A DNA stretch of 64,000 bases from Siphlonurus alternatus (lineage: Eukaryota; Arthropoda; Insecta; Ephemeroptera; Siphlonuridae), in the NCBI GenBank assembly GCA_949825025.1, contig OX463778.1:40625194-40689193 (forward strand), given 5' to 3'. Of the stretch, positions 21,561 to 37,140 are shown one piece after another. Below the pieces are notes generated by a model. The model was not told the DNA's origin. It was given only the letters and a program-made list of their open reading frames with translations, and did no database searches. How positions within the stretch are numbered: the first letter of the stretch is position 1; each line of letters begins with the position of its first letter. The position numbers and the translations under genes are program-made.

Positions 21561-23639
21561 ATCCAACTAGATTTACGATGATAAATACTAACTTCTTTAC
21601 TTCGTTTTTTTTTTTTCTTTTTTATAATTGACTTTTTTCTATTTTATTTTAAAAATAAGGAAAGAAAAAGATAAAAAAAAATTTAGAAAGTAAATTAGTA
21701 TTAGTTTTATCTATAGGCAGTTATTATTTTTTTTATAGCTCTCTTAAAAATAAATCAATAGTGAATAATTCTTATCATGAATTATCAGCCCTAAAAAAAA
21801 ATCTTTAAGAACTGTAATAGCTTTTGATTTATATAGAACGCTCGTAAAAAATATTTAATTTAATACATGGTAACAATGTATATAATATATATTTATATTT
21901 AAACAGGTTACATTGTTATAAATGTTGATTAATGTTTTTTTTTTGAATGGCTGCTGGCAATATCATATAGTAATTGTAATCTAATTTTAAACCGTGTTAA
22001 ATATGAAACTACATGGTCGTTAATAAAAACTAATTAAAGTAAATTATATATGTTTCATGATAATAATAAAATTATATTATATAAAACTCATTTAATAAAT
22101 AAATTACTAATTAATACGTGAAAAAAGTATAATATTAACAACGCATATATATATATACATGGAATATTCCATGTCAATGTACTTAAGATTAAACTTTAAT
22201 TACAGTTTATTTTAAACTTTTTTTTTATTTGTTTTTAATGCAAATGGATTCCACCTCGCGCCTTCCTTCACAGCCACCTCGTTTCTCGGATGTTAGCTAA
22301 ATCTAATGAGCTACAGCTAGCACAAAACTAAACAGCCTTGTTCCTATACAAACTTGTAAGCTACAAATTTTTAATCAACTAATTGTTAGTTAACCTCTTT
22401 TTTTATACCCATGTTAAAAAAAAGGTTAATTAGAAAAGTTAAAGCAGCAGTACAGTAACATCAGCTGAAGCCCAAGCACTCCATACCCTTCCCTTTTATA
22501 ACAATAATAAATAACAGTGACACATTTTGCTTTCGTTCTTTATCGATATAGAGGGTTAAAAAGTAGTAAACAATGTCCCTTCTTTTAAACTCAATATTAC
22601 CAACATCACAAAACTAAACTTAGCCATTATTACAAAAATTATTTTCCCTCTTTTCAATGAAAACTTTTCTTTTTTGTTTTTTAAAAATCATATTAAATAT
22701 TACTATATTCCAGACTGCTTATGTTTTTAATTCCTTTCTCCTCATTATTAATATCATAACTTTGCTATGTTTATTTAAAACAATAACGATGTACCATCAA
22801 AAAATAAATTTGTGCTTTAAACTACCGTATCCTTAAAAAAAGAGGAAATTTTATTTTTTCTATTGTTAGTTATGTTCTGTGAATAAAATATACGTAAAAA
22901 TGATGTAAAATAAATTTCATTTTTCTCTTTCTCTCAGTGTTCTCTTTTTCCATTATAAATTTACCTTTTTATCATTGTGTAGTCTTTTCGTATATAAAAA
23001 AAACATTTTTCATAGGTTCAGTTTTGAGCTCACCTCAATGAATTTTGTCCAATTAACCAACGTCAATCACATGCTTGCATGTCTGACAGCAGAAACCAGC
23101 CAGAAACAGGTGTAATACATCTCTAAAATAATTCACAGAGTTTATATAGACATTTTATCGATTAGAGTGTGTGTTTTTTTTTACTACTTTGTAGCCAGAA
23201 TTACCTATTTCTAAATTGTATAAATTGGAGACTTAAATGACTTTCATCCATCCTTAGGGGAACAAAATTGTGTGATAGTAGAACCGCTAGAGACATCTTA
23301 ATGACATTCTAGGAGATTTACAGCATTGTATATTATGCGTTTATAGCCCTAACTGTATTTTTTGCCCATTGGGATATACCCATAATTCAATATTTTATCA
23401 AAATACAATTATATAGTGATACAAAATAAACATTAATAATGATTGTTTAGTGCTTTCTCGCCATCTGATTACATATGCTTCGTTATTTATATTCAAACAA
23501 ATTTTATGTTTCCTGCTTGATTATGAATACATAAATATTAAATTGTTTAAAAAAAAGCATTAATTATAATTAACAAAATTAAATTAAACTGATTACTTTG
23601 ATGTTTTACATTTTGGTTAATGGTATCAATCTTTGACTT
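21561..23639. other. AT-rich intergenic sequence, no gene seen
   Basis: Homopolymer runs and a hairpin-like GTTAACC/GGTTAA pair (about 22388-22429). A modest G+C patch lies at 22240-22330. No coding signal. Confidence 0.5.
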
Positions 23640-24390
23640 TATATACATAAATTACGTTGTAGAGAGAGCATGTGTGAGAGTAAGATAGTAAAACAAGGCT
23701 TAGTTCGAAACCAACCAACCACCTATATCTTATTAGAAGAGTAAGGTGACTAGGATGGTACGTATATAAGTACATGAATGGTTTCAAGAGGTCAAACCCA
23801 TAATTTACAGCTCAAATACCATTGGGCTAAAGGGTAAAAAGAGAAGCAGGCATACTATAGCCAAAGAGGTCAGCAGTATTTGCAAATAAATAGCACAAGA
23901 AGGTTTTAAAAGAACATATATATAATATGGTGTTTTGGAGTAGGTGGTACATGGTTGGCTTTAGAGGGCAATTTTCACTGGTAGTAGTAAGACTAGTAGT
24001 GCTTCCTTCCTCCTCACATGCATATACACACTTATATATTATTATATACCCTTGCGTTGTGGGAATTCTCTCATACCACCACCTCCCACTTTCTTCCCCT
24101 ATACCTTTTCTATACGTCACTGACGTTAGAGTCGTAAGCGAGGAATTCCTATTCTGTTGGCTGAGAGATGCTCAAGTGATATTGCACGCAAATATTTCAC
24201 ACTATGAGAGGAAGAAGAGGCAGAGGCGAACTTCCTTCTATACTTGCTCTTTCCTATACGCTTATTATACGCTATTCGAATCTAAGTTAGTGCAGCTGTT
24301 ACCCTTATCCGGACTTCTATCCTTGATCCAACATGGCCCATATTCAACCAGAATTGTTTTACTTTGCATAATTTTATATTTCACGTAGAA
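23640..24390. other. Balanced-composition block with a 153-codon ORF, unassigned
   Basis: A plus-strand frame (23927-24388, 153 codons) and a minus-strand frame (23827-24120) overlap. The plus frame is Tyr/Leu/Ser-rich, reads through TATATATA as Tyr-Ile, and shows no family motif. It is among the longer non-repeat frames outside the LINE, but composition alone can explain it. Confidence 0.25.
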
Positions 24391-26365
24391 ATTGATAAAA
24401 AAAAATGTAAAATTTTTAAGGTTTTAAGGAAACATGACATGTGTTGAAAATTCAACAATTAACGAATTAAATGTTAAAATGAATATGTAATTATTTAAAA
24501 AAAAAAAAAAAAAAAATCAGCTCGTTTTGTGGATAGTTAAGTTCATTTTTACATTTTAGGTTGTAAGTTTAAAAGTGAATTTTCAACAAAATTAAAATAA
24601 AAAATATTAAATGCTTTTATCATTAAAAAATCATGCCAATATAACTACAACTTTCAACGGATAGAAGTAGAATACAAGTTTCAATATTTAAAAAATTTAA
24701 ATTATTCTTATACATAAAAATTTCTTTTCAATTTATGTAGAAAACTATTAGTAATTTTGTAAATTCAAGTACAAAAGAAGAATTTAAAAAGAATTAAGCA
24801 CCGTTTTCAATTTCAATTTCACTTTTTATTTTTGTTTAAAACTCATTTGATTATATAATAAATTTAATAAAAAATTACGTTATAAATTTTAAGTCCTATT
24901 TCTTATGATTATTTCAACGTAAATTGTTATTCTTCTGTTAAATGTAAATAATATACTGTAACCAAAAACACTAAGTCTTGAATTGTACATGAACAAGTTT
25001 ATTCCGCCACCAAAAAAGCTTTAAAAACCTTCTTTCTACGTCAAAGAAAACTACACGAAAGCCATTTTCGTAAAAGCTGTTGCTATTACTAACAAAAAAA
25101 AGTTTTATTTTTTTTATATGGCTCTTTACTCTTCACTAAAGAGTTGGAGAATCTTAGATGTATTGAAAGAATAGCGCAAGCTCTTTTTACTGGGCTACCA
25201 TATTTTGTGGTAAATTTCCCATATAAATATATTTTATTATCTTAGTATAGAATGTTCTTATCTTATGAAAAAAGAAAATAAAAAAATAAAGAAGTTGAAA
25301 AAAAGAAGTTGAAGTAAAGCGCAAGTCTAGTCTTTTTATCCAACAGAATCCCTACTACTGCTGTTGTTATATATGTGTATATATATATTATATATATGTA
25401 ATATAATATATACCTGGCACAAATCTATAGCTATCTGGGAGAAGGGAGAGCATCAAAAGCTTACGTACAATGCAAGTCATACAATGAATGCTTCTCTCAG
25501 TCAGTCAGACTTTTTGTAGTATGAAGCTATGTGAGCTACAAAGGTAACACTGAAAAAGAACATTATATAACATATAGTATGATGATGCCAATATTTATAA
25601 CTTTTTATATCAATGTAATAATTATTTCTCAGTAAAAAGTTCTATCACGTTTATTTTACTTTATCTAATATATAATTGGAATCATCTTGTTCTACATTGT
25701 AAAAGGTATATATTTTCATATTATACTTTTTTTAAATAAGTTCTTTTATATTTATTTTGTAGAGTACTAATTTTATATTTAAATTTGTACATTGGTAATG
25801 TAAATTGTAAGAACAAAGAAATAAAATATATAGTTTTTATTTTATCGTTAAATACACACTTTAAATAGAACTGCATGGCTTGCATTAACATTTAACTTTA
25901 AATCTAAATATAAAAATATCATGCATATAGATAGATTTATTATATAATTTTAAAATCCTTTAGTAAGCTTTTATTCTATTTCAGTGAAAAGAACAAGTGT
26001 TCTATATAAAAATACTATGTAGTAAAATTTAGTTTGCTCAAAGGGTAAAATAAACCATGTTTTATTATTATTTTTCAAGATGAAAAACATAAAACTACAT
26101 AAATTGTTTATTTTTTATGGTGCACAAACCTTTTGAAAAGTTCAAACATTAATTTATTTCCCAAAATGTATTTTTTGACATTTTAAATTTATTTTTATGA
26201 GCAGATTTACCACACACAGAGTTATTTGGGTACATATTTTTAATAGAAATTGCAATACATATTTCTACAGTATGTTATGTTGTACTTTGAAGTGCAGAAC
26301 ATTACTGTTTAAATTTGTATGTTGTTTCAGTTTTAATAGGGTTAATTATTTCTCTTTCAAATAAG
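24391..26365. other. AT-rich intergenic sequence, no gene seen
   Basis: An A20-type run lies at about 24497-24516 and TA-rich simple sequence at 25370-25412. A short inverted pair TTGAAAATTCA/TGAATTTTCAA lies near 24444 and 24573. Confidence 0.5.
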
Positions 26366-26516
26366 TTAAGCCTGTATTACACGATAAATGTTGCTTACAA
26401 TTTTTTCCTTACAAGAAAATTTCCTCTCCATACAAACAAATGGAGTTCAAGTTTTCTTGTAAGGAAAAATTGTATACAATAATTAGAAAAATTGTATCGT
26501 GTAATACCGGCTTTAA
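26366..26516. repeat. Foldback/MITE-like inverted repeat, ~150 bp
   Basis: The outer arms GCCTGTATTACACGATA (from 26370) and TATCGTGTAATACCGGC (to 26512) are inverted. Inner arms CTTACAAGAAAA and TTTTCTTGTAAG follow, then CTCCAT/ATGGAG around an 8-nt loop near 26431-26438. Arms are imperfect with small indels. There is no coding capacity and no clear target duplication; a small non-autonomous DNA transposon is most likely. Confidence 0.7.
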
Positions 26517-29100
<2,584 letters not shown>

Positions 29101-29980
29101 TAAAATATATGCATACATAATACAGAAGCACAAAAAAATAATAACAAGCGTAGATTCAAGTACATTATAATAGCAAGATTTGTAATAAAAATCTATCTAA
29201 TATGAGTTAGCAGCATAATTAAATTGTTTAATTTTATAGAAATAAATGCATGTGATATCAACATTATAATACGTATGTAAATTAATAAAAAAAATATGTA
29301 AAAAAAAGTACAATATGTAATAAAAATAATAAAATTAAATTACCAATTTGTAGAAATTACATGAGAATTGTTCGAATAAATGTAGTACTTGAAGTCAGTA
29401 TATAAATTATACTCCATAGTAATTACTTTGGATTACTTAAAGTAAATTGGTATTTAAAGTGGTGTTATTTTCACAGACACATAGCTATTTAATACATTGT
29501 GGCAAGCAAATATACATAATACATATATCTAAAGTTATTCATGCAAGTTATGAGAAATGAGAGATGATTAAATTATTATTGTAGTAAATATGTCACAATG
29601 ATATGAGAATTCATTAGAGTATCAATACCACAACTACCGCCATCACTACCTACTACTAACATGTAATAGTAATTTATACAGTAAACGTAGAAATTAATTA
29701 AAATTTAACATAAATTTAATTAAAACATTTCTCATTAATTATAATAATTATTATTACATGTCAAAGTCAGATGTTATTTTTTTTTTCATCCTTTCATAAT
29801 ATTACTCATTTTTCTTTAACTCATTAAAAAAAAAGTGAAAGAACAAGGTATATGAAATTAGGTCGTTGTTGATCTCTTGTCATTCAGCGAACGTTTATAA
29901 ATGAGTTCTTGCTGGAATAGTGCTCCTTCAAGTTTAAAAGAAGAAGTTTTCATAATATCATTAATATTCATGTCGCGGGG
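29101..29980. other. AT-rich intergenic sequence, no gene seen
   Basis: No coding signal or recognised repeat. Confidence 0.55.
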
Positions 29981-30240
29981 GTATTTGGTCTATAACGTAA
30001 GTTAATAATCCCCGAGTGGCAACGACAAACCGGCCACCTGACAAGCTTGCTAATTGGGAAACAATAGCGCAGCGTGACGCGTCACGGTGCTCGTGGTTTG
30101 CAATATATATAGAAACACCATCTCTCTCTCTCTCTCTCATGCCCAGTAGACCCGGACGGATAGCCCATGTGAGTGAAGCAAGGGTGAACGATATACGAGC
30201 CGTGGGATGTTACAGGCAATAATGGGGGGTAAGCCAAGTA
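29981..30240. other. G+C-richer island with a short (CT)n
   Basis: Includes GCGCAGCGTGACGCGTCACG (about 30067-30086), which contains the palindrome CGTGACGCGTCACG, and (CT)n at 30121-30138. A 68-codon frame spans it (30016-30222) with no recognisable domain. Confidence 0.35.
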
Positions 30241-30905
30241 GAAAATTAATTTCGTGGTGATTTAATTAGCCACAGACTATACCAGTATTAGCACCTCGTC
30301 GTTCTTCACGTGCCAAAAATAATAAAAATAGAAACACTGTATATAATATACTAGAAAATTGTGGTGGTTTTTAATTATCTATAAGCAATTTATTGTTAGT
30401 GAGCTTAAGTTTAAGACTAGAATTAACTGAATTAACTCATTGTTAATGTAAAGATGCAAAAATTAAATTTGATACGAAGTAGAAAGCTTACACATATATT
30501 TTTTTATGTATTATTTGGTTTTTAATTTCACACAACGGGAAATTTTCAAATTTTAACTCCCTAAAAAGTTTTGGGAAAAGAAATTAAAAAGAAAAAGACC
30601 AGAAATATATTCTTATGGCGATTTTCAGACATTTTCATTTGTATTTTATATTTGTTAGAAAAAAAAAAAAAAAAAAAAAAGGAAGAAAAATAATATCACT
30701 ATAAAATATGGAATTAAAATAGATCGATGCTAATATAACATGTTAGATTTCTCATGAGGATAAACTGATTTATAATTATTAACAATTGACATTGATTACA
30801 TAATTCAATAACATAGTACAAACATCAAAATGTCACACACTTTGAAATCTTTAATTTTTCATATTGTATACTATGAGCTATGGTTAAGATAAATAATGTA
30901 ACTGA
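30241..30905. other. AT-rich intergenic sequence, no gene seen
   Basis: An A-run lies at about 30659-30680. Nothing coding. Confidence 0.55.
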
Positions 30906-31000
30906 TGTATATATATTATATTATGTATATATGTATATATATATATGTATATATGTATGTATGTATATATGTGTATATGTATGTATATATATATATATGT
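30906..31000. repeat. (TATATG/TA)n microsatellite
   Basis: Alternating TATATA, TATG and TGTATG units over about 95 bp. Confidence 0.9.
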
Positions 31001-31019
31001 TCCATATAAACTAAAATTT

Positions 31020-31227
31020 ATCAGTATTATTGGTGACTTTGGCTTGTATTTTGTTTTTATTATTATTGTCAGTGATTGTGTTTGATAGTGTTAAATAACT
31101 TATGTAAATGTGTTTAAGTTTGATGTATTTATGTTGTATTTTGTCCAATTTTGACTTGAACATATGTTTGTCTTGTACAACCAAAAAGAAGTTCCAAAAT
31201 AAAAATAAATAAATAAATAAATAAATC
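31020..31227 (+). mobile_element. Probable LINE or SINE 3' end with (AAAT)n tail
   Basis: A TG-rich, stop-rich segment of about 180 bp ends in GAAGTTCCAAAATAAAAATA followed by (AAAT)n (31197-31226), the form of a retroposon 3' terminus inserted on the plus strand. No coding part is attached, so it would be severely 5'-truncated. The source family is not identified. Confidence 0.4.
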
Positions 31228-31599
31228 TTAAAATCTAATAATTCAAGATCAATTTATTCAAGTTTCCTTTTACATTGAAGTAACAAAGACGTTACTTAAT
31301 GCGTCTTACATAATATGTACTCTTGCACGCTTCTACGCTTACAAGACAAGAATTGTATGTAAATGTTTGAAAGAGGAAGAGAAAACAGAGAGAAAGGGGA
31401 CGGTATATAATATAAACGAGAAAGAGATATGAGTATAAAGGGAGAAGAGGGAGAGAGAGAGGGAGTGGGGAATAGGTATAAATATAGAGAGAAAGGGAGA
31501 GAGAGAGAGATAGAAAATAAGGCAGTATGACGTTGAAGAGTAAAGAGCTGCTATAGGTTGAAGCGATTGTTTAATGTGAAGAGCAGAGGCATAAATTGC
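31228..31599. other. AT-rich then GA-rich sequence
   Basis: 31365-31520 is an impure purine-rich GA/GGGA tract. The 102-codon minus-strand frame through it is Leu/Ser low complexity. Confidence 0.5.
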
Positions 31600-31860
31600 T
31601 GTGAGGCTTAACACTGAATCATTACTGCGTGGTGTGTGAATAATCAAACCTCCTCCTGCTCCCTCCTATCCATGCAAGCAGGCAGTAGCAAGCAGCCGGC
31701 AGTATTGTGGGCTTGTAGACAGTGACAGATGACTAACGGTGAGCGCGCCAGGCAAACGACAGCTCACAAACGAGACCCCTTTCTACCCCCCACCATCCCT
31801 TCCTGGGTTCCTCGCGACCGACACCACCACCTCTTTTCCCTTTAGGTTAAAGACTCTTGC
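31600..31860. other. G+C-richer island with ATG and donor-like site
   Basis: AGCAGCCGGCAG and GAGCGCGCCAGGC stand out. The plus strand has ATGACTAACG/GTGAGC (ATG 31729, GT 31739), formally a short first exon with phase 1. The evidence is a splice consensus only. Confidence 0.2.
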
Positions 31861-33179
31861 ATATAGTTAAGAAGAAGATAGATTGATCATCAAATGCCAA
31901 GAATATTTTAAATAATCTTTTACTCTATAGAATCTTTTAATAAAGTTCATACAATATTAAAGTACAAAAAAACAAAACTAAAAGAGTTATAAAAAAATAT
32001 CAATATATAATATATATTTTTTTTCAATATGATATTATAATGTTTTAAAACTTTTTTTGCCTATTATTTTCAGTTAAAGTATATATAAGTGTAAGTAGGT
32101 ATAGGGGAAGAAAAATGAAGGGTATAGGGAGGTAGAATGAAAATATTTACTGTTGAAAAGTTAAGTTCTGAAGTACAAAAGTTAAGATTGATGAATCAAG
32201 AAGGGAAAAAAATTTGATATCATGAATATATATAGAGGGAAATAAGGTTATGAGAGTAAAGTTGTTATAATGTTGTAGAGATATTCAAATATAATTTATT
32301 GATGTTTGGAGACTAAAAATGAAACATACCTATTAAAAAAATAAAAATAAACTTGTCAAAAATTAGCTTATTTTTTCAATGCATGTCTCATAAATTTTGA
32401 AATCTGCTTTCAAAAAGTTTATAATAGCATGAAAAAGTTTATAATAGTTTGCATTCAAGTTTTTACTAATATTGCATAATTATAAGTCAAGATCAAGATT
32501 CAAGATAGGTTTTATTTAATTTCATTACATCATGATACATAAAGTACATGAATAAAAAGATCGCCTGTAAAGTATGCAACTTTTTTAGCATAATACAGAA
32601 AATGACCTGAGCTTTATAGTGCATTACACACGTTTGAAAGGTCAATTTGAAATAAATATGAATTATTGTTTTTTTTTTTAATTTTAATTTTTTGAGATAC
32701 TTCTTGCAGTATAATATTATAGAATTAAAAAACAATGAATTCAATGAAGAAAAAATATATATTCCTTTATTTACTTTTGCAAGCTAGGCATATGGTTGCT
32801 TTAAATGTTTAATAAAATGCATTGAGGGATCAAGAAAAAAAGAAGCTGTTTTTTTTAAGGTAAATCGTAAAAGTAAATGGAGTAGAAGCTTTCAAGTAAA
32901 AAATTGATCAATTTGCAATGTGTTTTCTTTTCATTTCCAATGGCTTATAGAGTTTTACATATAAATATAGTTAGGCAACATTGACCTCATTAGAAATTTG
33001 TTCGTTAAATAATTCATTATTTAATTTTATACACCAACTTAATTTATAAAGTAACTTTAATCCAATTTAAGATAGCTAGAACTGTCAAAATAATATTTTC
33101 AAGTATAGTATAAAAATACATTAAAAATATATTGTTTAAAAGCTATAGTGTAAAATAATTCATAGGATTTAATATGAAA
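31861..33179. other. AT-rich intergenic sequence, no gene seen
   Basis: A small direct duplication of AAAAAGTTTATAATAG lies at about 32415-32450. Nothing coding. Confidence 0.5.
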
Positions 33180-33560
33180 AGAGAAAGAGGGCATAAAAAA
33201 AGAGAAAGACGTGTATATAGAAACTCGAGTATTGGTGTAGCGTAAGCCAATAAATCGCCCGGTCTGCACTGCAGTAGCAACCGAGGAACTTCAGAGTCGG
33301 TGGTTGGATGGTCTAGCTGAAGAGAGAAAAGGAACTCGGATGAGAACAGCAGCGGCAGCACTCAAGTATCAAGCAGCAACAGTATAAAACCTTACTGCTA
33401 GTAGTAGTAACTCTACGACACGGTGGCACGGCGGCGCAGCTCAAGCCAAAAGAAACGGACCCGTGCGTTCATCAAAGATGCTTCTTTTGTTCTCACAATT
33501 CAAGTAGCAACATCAACTATAAGGTGCAACAAAGCGAGTGAGCAACTGCGGCCACAAGGG
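33180..33560. other. G+C-richer island, possible promoter or untranslated exon
   Basis: Rich in CAGCAGC/GTAGTAG and CpG (CACGGCGGCGCAGC near 33428). A TATAAAA at 33383 lies inside. The 80-codon frame 33423-33665 is Lys/Arg-rich without a domain and runs into AT-rich sequence. Confidence 0.3.
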
Positions 33561-34335
33561 ATGTCAGAAAAAAATAAAAATAAAAACACATTTATTCCTA
33601 GAAAGAAGGAAAAAAATATAGATAAAAAGAGAGAGAAACTTAAAAGCAATGGTGTGAAAAGTTGAATGTTATAAATAAATCTTTAATCTTTCGATTTATT
33701 GAAAGATAGTGTTGATATTATATAATATAAAAAAATAATAGATATATAGATATATATATATCTTAAATTTATTTTCATAATGTATTGGTCCTATTGTTGT
33801 AATCTTATGAGAGACCCTAATTAAACTCTGATCTCCTAAATGCCTGCACCGGGATAGTTGGCAAACAACAGACATTGCTCACCGAATGAACTTGCACTAT
33901 TTAGATGGTCATTACTGGTTGCCTAGATCCACGGTGAAACACAGCTGCTGGATTTTGTTTTTATTAAATTGTGCAATTATACCAAAGGGGTAATTTTTAA
34001 TTTACAATCACATGGATGCTATTAATATTAATGATGTATGGAAAATATAAGCAAAAGACTATTATAATCTACTCTCATCTCCCATTAGTTTGTTAATCAT
34101 TGGGTCATATTATATTCATGTCATTCTCTGTATGCTATCCTAAGTGTATCCGTTGATACACAGATATACTTTCTCTTTTAGATTAAAATTGTCATAATAA
34201 ACCTTGCCCATTCAATTAGGACTGTATTGTTTGTATTTATAAATCTTACTGACTGCGAGTTCCACATAATTTTCTGTTGAAAAATTTTCTAAGTAGTTTG
34301 TTATGTCATAAGACCTTCCTTCCTTCCCTTCTCCT

Positions 34336-34338
<3 letters not shown>
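33561..34338. other. AT-rich intergenic sequence, no gene seen
   Basis: No coding signal. Confidence 0.55.

Positions 34339-34418
<80 letters not shown>
34339..34418. repeat. (CT)n microsatellite, ~80 bp
   Basis: Uninterrupted CT repeat; one of only two long tracts with CT on the plus strand. Confidence 0.98.
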
Positions 34419-34424
<6 letters not shown>

Positions 34425-35299
34425 TAATATGAATGAATAAAAGTACTAAAACCTAACGAGTTATTTAAATTTAAATAAGTTATATAATACATAATATTTT
34501 CTATCTTGTTAAATTTTTAAAGTTATTATTTTTACTTACATTTATAAAAGTTAAACTTTTAGTTATCCCTTAATGCTACTGCACAATTTTATACTGTTAA
34601 GTAAATCTCATAGTATAACAAAGAATTAATATTCTGAGGTTTCTTTTTTTTTAAGAGCAACTTTATTGCTAGCATTATTCGCAGTTAAGGTCGGTAGTAA
34701 TGTCCAGTAAATTTAACAATCTAGTATCCATTGACATTTATTATACGCCTTAACTCACACTTTTAACTATTGCATCTTTATCCTTACGTGTAATGGCATA
34801 GGCCTTGATAATATGTATTTAGTTTATATCTTTTCTAGGTAAAAATAACAGTAACAAATTATTGTTTTTTTTTTACCAAAAATACAACAAAAAATGTCGT
34901 AACAAAAAAAAGTTTTACGTGTTTTTTTTTTATTTGATATTTCTCCTATATAATATAACATGTTATATGCTTCTAACACTGCACTTTCTGCTTTAATACT
35001 TCTTGTTTCCTGTGAGAATTGCATGTTTTATGTGACTTGACGTCCCACCTTCTCTCTTTTTTTGCCTTTGTAACTTCTTCCATCTTTAAGGACAAAAAAC
35101 TTTATTTTATGGATAACTCTATAACCTTAACCCTCCCTTTTTTTTCACCCCTTGTCAATGTGGCTCGTCACCATCAAGTATTTTACTGAAATACTTTCTT
35201 CCTACTATTTTATTTGTCTTCTTTTTTTTATTTCTATCTCTCTCACTCACTATGTAACTTTAACAAGAAAGTTTTTAACTTTTAGTATAAAAAAAAAAG
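34419..35299. other. AT-rich intergenic sequence, no gene seen
   Basis: No coding signal. Confidence 0.55.
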
Positions 35300-35660
35300 T
35301 TACGTAACGCATGGCGCCACCATCAGTGGTCATAACTTGGTTCTGGGCAAATGCAATTAGGCCAGTGGTGACTAGTACTGTGTAGAAGAGAAGGAGGAGG
35401 GGGGAGACAACCGACTTTCCGGCCTCGTCCTGCAGTTTCTGCAGTAGAGAGCTATATGAATTATTTCACTTGCTGGCTGGCAAAGAGCCGGTTGCAAAGT
35501 ATGAAACGTCCTTACGGCCTTTACAATAACCTGTAGCATAACATAGTGTTGTATTTAACTGCTTTACCACCGCCATCCTGTCTAATACACACAGTATATA
35601 TACTTCTGCATTGTCCAAACTAAATAATCCTCCTCTTATATACTGTGTTGCTGCTTCCCT
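35300..35660. other. G+C-richer island, no gene identified
   Basis: GCATGGCGCCACCATC, an AGGAGGAGGGGG run and CTGCAGTTTCTGCAG stand out. There is no convincing frame. Confidence 0.3.
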
Positions 35661-37092
35661 AGAGTTTAATACTAATAAATACTAAATTGAAAACCCCTAG
35701 AAGTTTGAAATTACTTTATGTATATATGCAGTTCATACTGAATAAAATAACACTTAACAAAAAAAAAGTTTCATCCTAAATACTATAAAATATGTTATTA
35801 TAATTATCTTTAGTATATATATTATATAATAAATCTTTAAACATATAAAATGAATAATTACTCAATTGCGTGCGTGCTTTTAAATGATTTTAATTATTTT
35901 CTTTAATAATCATCATCATAAAAAAAGTTTATATTAATAAATGCTAATTAATTTTTTATTCATATATATATTAAACGTTTTAAATACAAAATAACTTATA
36001 ATTATTATTTATAAAGCAGTATTCAATTTATATGCAGATTTATATCTATAAATTAGTTTAGTAATTATAATAAACAAAAAGTTTTGTAATCAAAACTTTT
36101 GTAAAAAAAAAAAGCAAATTATTGTAATTATTTCATAATGAAAATTATTTCTGACTCTGACACATTCTTAGAGAATATAAAACCATTTTAATGTTTATAA
36201 ATTCAGAATTTATTTATTTTTTAAATATCTAAGCAGTCTTCATTAAAATATTTATTTTATTACAAATTTCAAATAACAAATATATATAAAATAAAAAAAT
36301 ATATAAGAAAAAAATCTGTTGAAAAAATTGTTTGGCCACATCATATTGCATACAGTTAAATGATAGTAAAAACCTTCAGAAAGATGCCACTGAGGAGCAT
36401 ATCAGAACCAAATTATTACTTTTCCTTTTGCCTCAAGCGTTTCCTTTTTTTTTTCTTTCTATATATGATTGTCATTTGAATGCTATTTTTTTTCTCTCTA
36501 CAACTATGATGTGGAGCAGAAGGAGATTTTATTCAAGAAAAAAACGGCAATGGTCCACTTTATCCTCCGTCGTCCGTTCATGCAAACTTTTTTTTTTTTT
36601 TTTACTGGACACGAGAGAGTGAGGAGGTCGTTCCCCGTGGCATAAACTGACAGAGAGGGAAATATCTTGCAAATGTAGAGATTTTTTATGTATGCCTCAC
36701 AAAGGAAAACTTAATTTTATTAGGCTGTGTATATCTACCCAGTATAAGGGGGAAAATAAGACAAAAAATATGAAATATAAATAAAAAACTTTTTCAATTA
36801 TTTCTGTTTGAAACCACAAGAAAATTTGATTTTTTTTTATTAGTTCAAAAATTTAAATTGATTTATTTTCCATATTTTATTATATGTTGATGTTATGGTA
36901 TTTGATTTTATTATAGTTCCAAAGCTATTATGTAAGGTAAAATTAATGAAAAAAATTTCGACTTATTCAAATATTAAAAAAATATAATAATTAAACACAA
37001 AAACAAACCAGTTAAAATTTACATTGATTTATTTGTTCTCAAATTATAAATAAATTATAAACAGTTAATATAACAATGATGTATTTCTATTT

Positions 37093-37095
<3 letters not shown>
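35661..37095. other. AT-rich intergenic sequence, no gene seen
   Basis: The 96-codon frame at 36332-36622 passes through poly-T and shows no domain. Confidence 0.5.

Positions 37096-37137
<42 letters not shown>
37096..37137. repeat. (AT)n microsatellite, ~40 bp
   Basis: Uninterrupted AT repeat. Confidence 0.97.

Positions 37138-37140
<3 letters not shown>

Noticed and set aside
32487..32760. Possible minus-strand LINE 3' end with TCTTGAATCTTGATCTTGAC as a short tandem tail.
   Set aside because: No coding part or A-rich tail is attached; the repeated hexamer-like pattern is too short to call.
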